A stretch of DNA of 64,000 nucleotides from Methylobacterium sp. Leaf91 (GTDB lineage: Bacteria > Pseudomonadota > Alphaproteobacteria > Rhizobiales > Beijerinckiaceae): NCBI RefSeq assembly GCF_001422815.1, contig NZ_LMMP01000008.1, positions 74,108 through 138,107 of the forward strand, in the 5' to 3' direction. Below are positions 59,184 to 64,000 of this stretch, piece after piece; position 1 is the first letter of the stretch; each line of letters begins with the position of its first letter. The translations under genes were made by a program, and so were the position numbers. Below the pieces are notes generated by a model, which saw only the letters and a list, made by a program, of their open reading frames with translations, had not been told where the DNA came from and did not search any database.

Positions 59184-60284
59184 ATGTCTTACACCGCATT
59201 TGCCGTGAACGACCCCCTGGCCGTTAAGCTGTGGTCGAAGAAGCTCGCCACCGAAGCGAACAAGTCGATCGACATCGACCCGCTCATCGGCGAGGGCGAC
59301 GGCTCCATCATCCAGGAGAAGACCGAGACCAAAAAGGGCAACGGCGACCAGGTCACCTTCGGCCTGCGCATGCAGCTCAAGGGCGACGGCTTCTCCTCCT
59401 CCGACGTTGCCGAGGGCAACGGTGAGCAGCTCGGCACCAACTCCGACAAGGTCACCATCGACGAGCTCGGCCACGTGGTCGGCTGCAAGTCCGAGCACAC
59501 CATCGACGCCCAGCGCGTGCCCTTCAACCTGCGTGAGCAGGGCCGCGCCGGTCTCGCCGACTGGTTCCAGACCCGCAAGACGGTGTCGTTCTTCAACCAC
59601 GTCTGCGGCTTCACCCCCGTGAACGGCCTGGCCAACGGCAAGAAGTTCAGCGCCAACAACGCTGTCACCGCCCCGTCCGTCGGTCGCATCTTCCGCCCGA
59701 ACGGCCGCGCCAACGATGGCGCCCTCGTCGCGGGCGACATCATGACCCTCGACCTCATCGACAAGGCCGTCGAGCTCGCGAAGACCGGCGGCTCCACCGG
59801 CAAGGTCATGATCCGTCCCATCGTGGTCAACGGCCGCAAGGTCTACGTGATGTACCTGCACTCGACGCAGGTCACCTCGCTCCGGACCAACACCGCCGCG
59901 GGCCAGTGGCTCGACATCCAAAAGGCTGCGATGGCCGGCATGGAATCGTCCAAGTCCCCGATCTTCTCGGGTGCGCTCGGCGAGTACAACAACGTCGTGC
60001 TCCGCGAGGCGCAGGACGTCACCGCCGGCGTGTCGCCGGACGGCAAGACGGCTGTGCCGCTCACCCGCCGCGCCGTGCTGCTCGGCGCGCAGGCCGCGAC
60101 CATCGCCTATGGCAAGGCCGGCGGCGAGACCCGCTACCGCTGGAACGAGGAGCTGCTCGACCACAAGCGCAACCTCGAAGTCTCGGCCTGGGCGATCTGG
60201 GGCATGAAGAAGACGACCTACAACGGCGACGACTTCGGCACGATCGTCATCCCGACCTACGCCAAGCCCGCCGACGCCGCCTAA
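59184..60284 (+). CDS. Major capsid protein, N4-gp56/DUF4043 family
   Basis: This 366-residue capsid protein is recognised by LAVKLWSKKLATEANKSIDI at the N-terminus, IIQEKTETKKGNGDQVTFGL, the helix LDLIDKAVELAKTG and the block YVMYLHSTQVTSLR, all typical of the N4-gp56 HK97-fold group. It is normally next to the scaffold; here separated from it by the flagellin block. The ATG follows GAAGG at ten bases. Confidence 0.92.
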   Translation: MSYTAFAVNDPLAVKLWSKKLATEANKSIDIDPLIGEGDGSIIQEKTETKKGNGDQVTFGLRMQLKGDGFSSSDVAEGNGEQLGTNSDKVTIDELGHVVGCKSEHTIDAQRVPFNLREQGRAGLADWFQTRKTVSFFNHVCGFTPVNGLANGKKFSANNAVTAPSVGRIFRPNGRANDGALVAGDIMTLDLIDKAVELAKTGGSTGKVMIRPIVVNGRKVYVMYLHSTQVTSLRTNTAAGQWLDIQKAAMAGMESSKSPIFSGALGEYNNVVLREAQDVTAGVSPDGKTAVPLTRRAVLLGAQAATIAYGKAGGETRYRWNEELLDHKRNLEVSAWAIWGMKKTTYNGDDFGTIVIPTYAKPADAA

Positions 60285-60366
60285 GCGGCCTCTCCTGACT
60301 GAACCGGTGCGCGGGGCCTGACGGCTCCGCGCCTTCGTCTCATCCCCCATCCTGAGAGGGCCCGAC

Positions 60367-60759
60367 ATGGCCACCAACGTCACCCCCGTGCGCCCGGCCG
60401 CGCGCGAACTGCGTGAGCAGGTCGTTCACACCATCCGCCGCACCGTCACCTTCGCCGACGGCGCCTTCGCCTTCCCGGCCTCCCTGCCGGACGGCGCCCT
60501 GATCAGCCGCACCCTCGTGCTGATCGAGACTGCGTTCACCGCCGGCACCACGCTCACCGTCGGCACGACCGTCGGCGGGAACGACATCGTCGCCGCGGCC
60601 GATTCCGCTGCAACCGCCGCCGGCGCCAAGCGCCCCGATACCGGTACCGTCAAGGGCCGCCTCGTCGGTGACACCGTGCTGTACGGCACCGTCACCGGCG
60701 CCCCGGCCGCCGGCGTCGCCACCATCGTCATTGAGTACGTCCCGAACAACGACGCCTGA
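60367..60759 (+). CDS. Small head-associated protein
   Basis: The 130-residue, beta-rich, Thr/Ala/Gly-rich protein (VTFADGAFAFPASLPDGALI, TAGTTLTVGTTVGGND, GVATIVIEYVPNND) directly follows the capsid gene. This is typical of capsid decoration or stabilising proteins, though no family is recognised. Confidence 0.7.
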   Translation: MATNVTPVRPAARELREQVVHTIRRTVTFADGAFAFPASLPDGALISRTLVLIETAFTAGTTLTVGTTVGGNDIVAAADSAATAAGAKRPDTGTVKGRLVGDTVLYGTVTGAPAAGVATIVIEYVPNNDA

Positions 60760-60822
60760 TGCTCGTGGCGGCGGAGCCCAGCGCTCTGCCGCCGCACCTG
60801 TCCACGAATCCGAGGGTCGCCA

Positions 60823-61464
60823 ATGCCGAACGCGCAAGGGAAACCGACGCTCGGCGACCTCATCGACGAGATCGAGGACGACATCGAGCGGTCGGACCTC
60901 GGCCGTCAGATCGAAATCGCGATCAGTCGGGCGATCCGGCACTACCAGCCGGAGCGGTTCTTCTTCAGCGAGCGGATCCTGACCTTCGAGACCCTGGCCG
61001 GGACTGACGTCTATTTCGGCGGCGATGCACCGGACATCCCGGACCTGCTCGCCATCGACAGCCTGGTGCGGATCGAGAACGGCCAGACCTATCCGCTGAC
61101 CCGCATCTCGGAATCGACGATCGAACGTAGGGACGATCCGGCGAGCGCCTCGCAGCCCTGCGCCTATTCCTACTTCGACCGCAGCATCCGGCTCTGGCCG
61201 ATGCCGTCAGACGCGTGGACGATCCGTCTCGCCGCCCACGTGCTCGTTCCAGCCCCTTCCCAGAGAGACGAGACATCGCCCTGGGTCGATGAAGCCTCCG
61301 ACCTCATTGCTGCGCGCGCCAAGCAGCACCTCGGACTCAACACCCTTCGCGACCCTGCCTTCGCCAAAGCGCAGGGCCTCCTCGTCTCGGATGCGTTCCG
61401 CTCGCTGCGAGGCCGGTCAAACCGCATCGCATCGACCGGACAAATCCGGGCTTACCACCTCTGA
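60823..61464 (+). CDS. Head-tail adaptor protein (first)
   Basis: The 213-residue protein opens with helical TLGDLIDEIEDDIERSDLGR, continues IEIAISRAIRHYQPERFFFS and a beta segment, and has FDRSIRLWPMPSDAWTIRL, the layout of phage adaptor proteins that bind beneath the portal. A second adaptor-like gene follows immediately. Confidence 0.75.
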   Translation: MPNAQGKPTLGDLIDEIEDDIERSDLGRQIEIAISRAIRHYQPERFFFSERILTFETLAGTDVYFGGDAPDIPDLLAIDSLVRIENGQTYPLTRISESTIERRDDPASASQPCAYSYFDRSIRLWPMPSDAWTIRLAAHVLVPAPSQRDETSPWVDEASDLIAARAKQHLGLNTLRDPAFAKAQGLLVSDAFRSLRGRSNRIASTGQIRAYHL

Positions 61465-61479
61465 CCCGGAGACCATCTC

Positions 61480-62139
61480 ATGGCCGCTCTCCCCGCCATC
61501 ATAGATTACGACAGCCTCGTTCTGAACGTCTCGGACTATATCGCTCGAAACGACCTCGAGGATTACTACCCGACCTTCATCCAGCTGACCGAGAACCGCC
61601 TGAACTCGGCGCTCAAGGTGCCGGGCATGGAGACCGAAGCGACCCTGACGCTGGGCGTCGACGGTACCGTGGCGACCCCGGCGACCTACGTCGAATGGAT
61701 CATGGTCAACTGGAAGGCGGCTCCTGCCGGTCGTGTCCAGCGCCTTCGGTATGTCGAGGCCAACAGCCCCGAGTTCACCCATCGCTTCCGCCCGAACGGC
61801 GCTCCGATGTATTACACCGTCGCCGGCGGCAAGATCCGGACGGCTCCCGGTCGCGCCGGGACCATCGACGCCGTGTTCTATCAGCGTGTTCCGTCCCTGA
61901 CGCCGACGGCTCAGACCAACTGGCTGATCCAGAAGGCGCCGCAGCTCTACCTCTACGGGGTGATCGCCGAAGCATACTCGTTCCAGAAGGACGAGGCCCG
62001 CGCCGGTGAGTGGCTGAAGAACGCCGACGACCGTCTGAAGCTCTTCATCGAAGAGTCGAGCGGTGTGAAGGTCGGACGCCGCGCCGAGCGCGCTGCCGAA
62101 GTCGAGGCCGAGCTCATTGCCTCCAAGGGGCTGAACTAA
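61480..62139 (+). CDS. Head-tail adaptor protein (second)
   Basis: The 219-residue protein has LVLNVSDYIARNDLEDYYPT followed by FIQLTENRLNSALKVPGMET, and later GGKIRTAPGRAGTIDAVFY and LYLYGVIAEAYSFQKDEARA. This is a well-marked phage adaptor family with two helices, a beta domain and a C-terminal helix pair. It sits 16 bases after the first adaptor gene. Confidence 0.8.
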   Translation: MAALPAIIDYDSLVLNVSDYIARNDLEDYYPTFIQLTENRLNSALKVPGMETEATLTLGVDGTVATPATYVEWIMVNWKAAPAGRVQRLRYVEANSPEFTHRFRPNGAPMYYTVAGGKIRTAPGRAGTIDAVFYQRVPSLTPTAQTNWLIQKAPQLYLYGVIAEAYSFQKDEARAGEWLKNADDRLKLFIEESSGVKVGRRAERAAEVEAELIASKGLN

Positions 62140-62142
62140 GCC

Positions 62143-63636
62143 ATGGCTGATGCCCCCATCCGCGTCGGGCTGGCACCGTTCGCCCCCGACGTCGCCTCGC
62201 TCGACGCTTCGGTGACGGCGGTGGCGACGAACACGGTGCCGCGCGCCGATGGATGGGGGCCGTTCGCCTCGCCCGTTCCGATCTCCCTCCCCCTGCCGGC
62301 CGATTGCCTCGGTGCCATCGAGGTGAAGTCGCCGGCCTTCGGGTTCCCGGTCTACTTCGCCGGGACCCGGACGAAGCTCTATCGCTACAACCTCGGCTCG
62401 TCGGGCTGGGATGACGTGTCGAAGCCGGGCGCGACCTACAGCATCCCGCCGGGCGATTACTGGTCGTTCGCGGTCTACGGCAGCCGCCTGCTCGCCACCA
62501 CGCTCGGAACGGCCGTCCAGGTCATCGACGTCGACAGAGGCAAGCAGTTCCAGGATCTCGGAGGCAGCCCGCCCCGTGCCCGCCACGTCGGCGTCGTCGG
62601 CGAGTTCGTCGTGCTGGCAGGCTTGGCCGCCGACCCGAACTCGGTGGACTGGTCGGACCTCGGCAACATCGAGTTCTGGCAGCCCGGCGTCGGCGGCGGT
62701 CACACCTCGGACCTGCAGATCTTCCCCGACGGCGGCGCGGTGACGGGCTTTGCCGGCGGTGAGTTCGGCATCGTGTTCCAGGAACGGGCAATCCGCCGAA
62801 TGGTGTTCGTTCCGAACTCGGCCGAGGTGTTCGGGTTCGAGGTCTACGAGGAGAACAGGGGTGCGGTGGCGCCCTGGTCCCTCGCCAAGGTCGGCCCGCG
62901 CGTGTTCTTCCTCGATCGCGACGGATTCCACCTGTTCCAGGGCGGTGGCTCGACGCCGATCGGTGCGGAGCGGGTGAACCGGTTCTTCCTCGATCGCGTC
63001 GACCCGAATGCGGTCGCCTCGGTCGTGGCCATTCGCGATCCTACCGGCCCGCGCGTCATGTTCGCCTATCGTAGCAGGACCGCGAGCGCGTCGGATCCGA
63101 CGCTCCTCGATGAGGTCCTGCTCTACGACTGGCTGCTCGACCGCTGGTCGTTCATCGCCATGCCGGTGCGGTTCGGGCTTGTCGCCGCGACGCCAGGCGT
63201 CTCCATCGACAACATCCCGGGCTCCCTCGACGATCCGGGGCAGAAATCCCTCGACGACCCATCCTATGCCGGGGGCGCGCCCTCGCTTGGCGTCATCACC
63301 GGCGCGAACCGGCTGGCACTTCTCAACGGGCCGGCGCTCCAGGCGACGTTCGAGACGGCGGAGGCGATGATCTCCCGTCCGGATCGGACCTTCATCGACG
63401 GTGTGCGCCTTGATAGCGACGCCGACGACTGGCGCATCGCGGTCGGCGGGCGCGAGAATGCCGGTCAATCGACCCCGGTCCGCTACCGGCCCGAGACGGC
63501 TCCCACGGTGGAGCGCCTCGCCCCCTGCCGTTCGTCAGCCCGCTACCACCGGGCCCGCATCCGCATCCCCGCCGACACGCCGTGGAGCTACGCCTCCGCG
63601 ATCGAGCCGCATGCACGGCGAGAGGGCTCGCGATGA
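62143..63636 (+). CDS. Tail/connector protein with beta-propeller-like repeats
   Basis: This 497-residue, largely beta protein has repeated blade-like segments (PVYFAGTRTKLYRYNLGSSG, SFAVYGSRLLATTLGTAVQV, GVVGEFVVLAGLAADPNSVD, GRVFFL-type strands), resembling tail-hub or gp10-like stabiliser proteins of short-tailed phages that continue the neck below the adaptors. Late DPTLLDEVLLYDWLLDRWSF is conserved in this group. ATGA-coupled to the next gene. Confidence 0.7.
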   Translation: MADAPIRVGLAPFAPDVASLDASVTAVATNTVPRADGWGPFASPVPISLPLPADCLGAIEVKSPAFGFPVYFAGTRTKLYRYNLGSSGWDDVSKPGATYSIPPGDYWSFAVYGSRLLATTLGTAVQVIDVDRGKQFQDLGGSPPRARHVGVVGEFVVLAGLAADPNSVDWSDLGNIEFWQPGVGGGHTSDLQIFPDGGAVTGFAGGEFGIVFQERAIRRMVFVPNSAEVFGFEVYEENRGAVAPWSLAKVGPRVFFLDRDGFHLFQGGGSTPIGAERVNRFFLDRVDPNAVASVVAIRDPTGPRVMFAYRSRTASASDPTLLDEVLLYDWLLDRWSFIAMPVRFGLVAATPGVSIDNIPGSLDDPGQKSLDDPSYAGGAPSLGVITGANRLALLNGPALQATFETAEAMISRPDRTFIDGVRLDSDADDWRIAVGGRENAGQSTPVRYRPETAPTVERLAPCRSSARYHRARIRIPADTPWSYASAIEPHARREGSR

Positions 63637-63935
63637 TCGTCCCGGGTAAGAACGAGACACGGCTCGACCGGATCATCCAGGCGATCAGTGAGATTGCCAG
63701 CGGCGGTTCGAACGCGATCGGCAAGAGCGCCGTGACCCTCGCCCCGGGCCTTGAAACGACAGTGGTCGACCCGCTTTGCACCGAGGGCACGCTCGTCGTG
63801 CCGGTACCGATGTCAGCATCCGCCGCGGCGTCCGGCATCTTCCTGAAATCCACGGCGCGCGGATCGTTCGTGCTCGGGCACGGTGTGTCTTTCGCCGATG
63901 ACCGCGTCGTCCGCTACGAGCTCCGGCGCCCCTGA
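63633..63935 (+). CDS. Small phage structural protein
   Basis: The 100-residue protein opens MIVPGKNETRLDRIIQAISE and has a beta-rich half (GKSAVTLAPGLETTVVDPLC; GTLVVPVPMSASAAASGIFL) ending RYELRRP. It is coupled at both ends (ATGA, TGATG). A tail or neck component is likely from position; no family is recognised. Confidence 0.65.
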   Translation: MIVPGKNETRLDRIIQAISEIASGGSNAIGKSAVTLAPGLETTVVDPLCTEGTLVVPVPMSASAAASGIFLKSTARGSFVLGHGVSFADDRVVRYELRRP

Positions 63936-64000
63936 TGCAGCTTCTTCCCGTCGATCATGCCGACCTCGCGAGCGCGTGGGCGGTGGCGGAGCCGTGGCTC
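63935..64000 (+). CDS. 5' end of a further phage gene (partial)
   Basis: An ATG overlapping the previous stop (TGATG) opens MQLLPVDHADLASAWAVAEPWL and runs off the window. In similar phages this slot often holds an acetyltransferase-like or internal virion protein, but 22 residues are too few to say. Confidence 0.6.
   Translation, partial: MQLLPVDHADLASAWAVAEPWL

Larger units (their letters stand above)
29844..64000. mobile_element. Prophage (podovirus-like head module), left part
   Basis: From the 3' end of tRNA-Leu to the window end the genes are phage genes: integrase, recombination functions, a repressor/Cro switch, primase/helicase, terminase, portal, scaffold, capsid and connectors. 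The order follows the lambdoid plan (integration, recombination, immunity, replication, head). The P22-like portal and the N4-gp56-type capsid suggest a short-tailed virion, though tail genes beyond 64000 are needed to confirm this. attR is outside the window. Two cargo blocks (46562-47891 and 55956-58846) interrupt it. Confidence 0.92.

Noticed and set aside
61417..63468. 683-codon reverse-strand open frame opposite adaptor and tail genes
   Set aside because: It is a shadow of the forward genes, which have coupled starts and family motifs; the reverse protein is low-complexity and Arg/Asp/His-rich.

Overview
The window is high-GC alphaproteobacterial DNA, most likely from Methylobacterium/Methylorubrum or a close Hyphomicrobiales relative. 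The evidence is its urea and methylated-amine metabolism genes, Methylobacterium-type flagellin sequence, and dense ATGA/TGATG-coupled operons. This assignment comes from gene content only.

Chromosomal part (1 to about 29,840). It opens with the urease accessory gene ureD and a urea ABC-transporter binding protein (urtA), followed by a chemoreceptor. Next is a methylated-amine island: tdm (trimethylamine N-oxide demethylase), tmm (trimethylamine monooxygenase), a LuxR-type regulator, a GcvT-like tetrahydrofolate protein, an APC permease, and a three-gene operon for dimethylamine monooxygenase (DmmA-family protein, PDR-type reductase, DUF3445 haem protein). Together these would take trimethylamine through TMAO and dimethylamine to methylamine, releasing formaldehyde for C1 metabolism and conserving nitrogen. 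Housekeeping genes follow: tRNA-Lys, tgt and queA (queuosine), a cation diffusion facilitator, an RTX/beta-helix protein, a hydrolase/AraC pair, a PepSY protein, lipB, a short fliN and tRNA-Leu(GAG).

Prophage (about 29,844 to beyond 64,000). A tyrosine integrase lies next to the 3' end of tRNA-Leu. Leftward early genes (29,932-35,982) carry an excisionase-like protein, a RecA-like ATPase and a PD-(D/E)XK exonuclease. The switch region (36,000-37,510) has a LexA/CI-type repressor and a Cro-like protein with four copies of a GTCACC-N5-GGTGAC operator. Rightward early genes include an N4 gp49/Sf6 gp66-family protein, RusA, an orphan DNA methyltransferase and a primase/helicase. The helicase is followed by a symmetrical array of 9-bp iterons that may be the replication origin. 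A PadR regulator plus an unknown AT-rich gene form a cargo block, followed by a serine recombinase and a train of nine tiny overlapping genes. The head module comprises a DUF5681 protein, terminase, P22-like portal, scaffold, N4-gp56-type major capsid protein and connector/tail genes. The last gene runs off the window, and no lysis genes or attR are seen.

The most striking observation is a flagellin gene (fliC) with a divergent flbT-like flagellin regulator, inserted between the scaffold and major capsid genes. It has its own palindrome and a strong terminator. A roughly 90-bp element with a 20-bp identical core follows both this block and the PadR block. It may be a duplicated late promoter/leader that restores transcription downstream of each cargo insertion.
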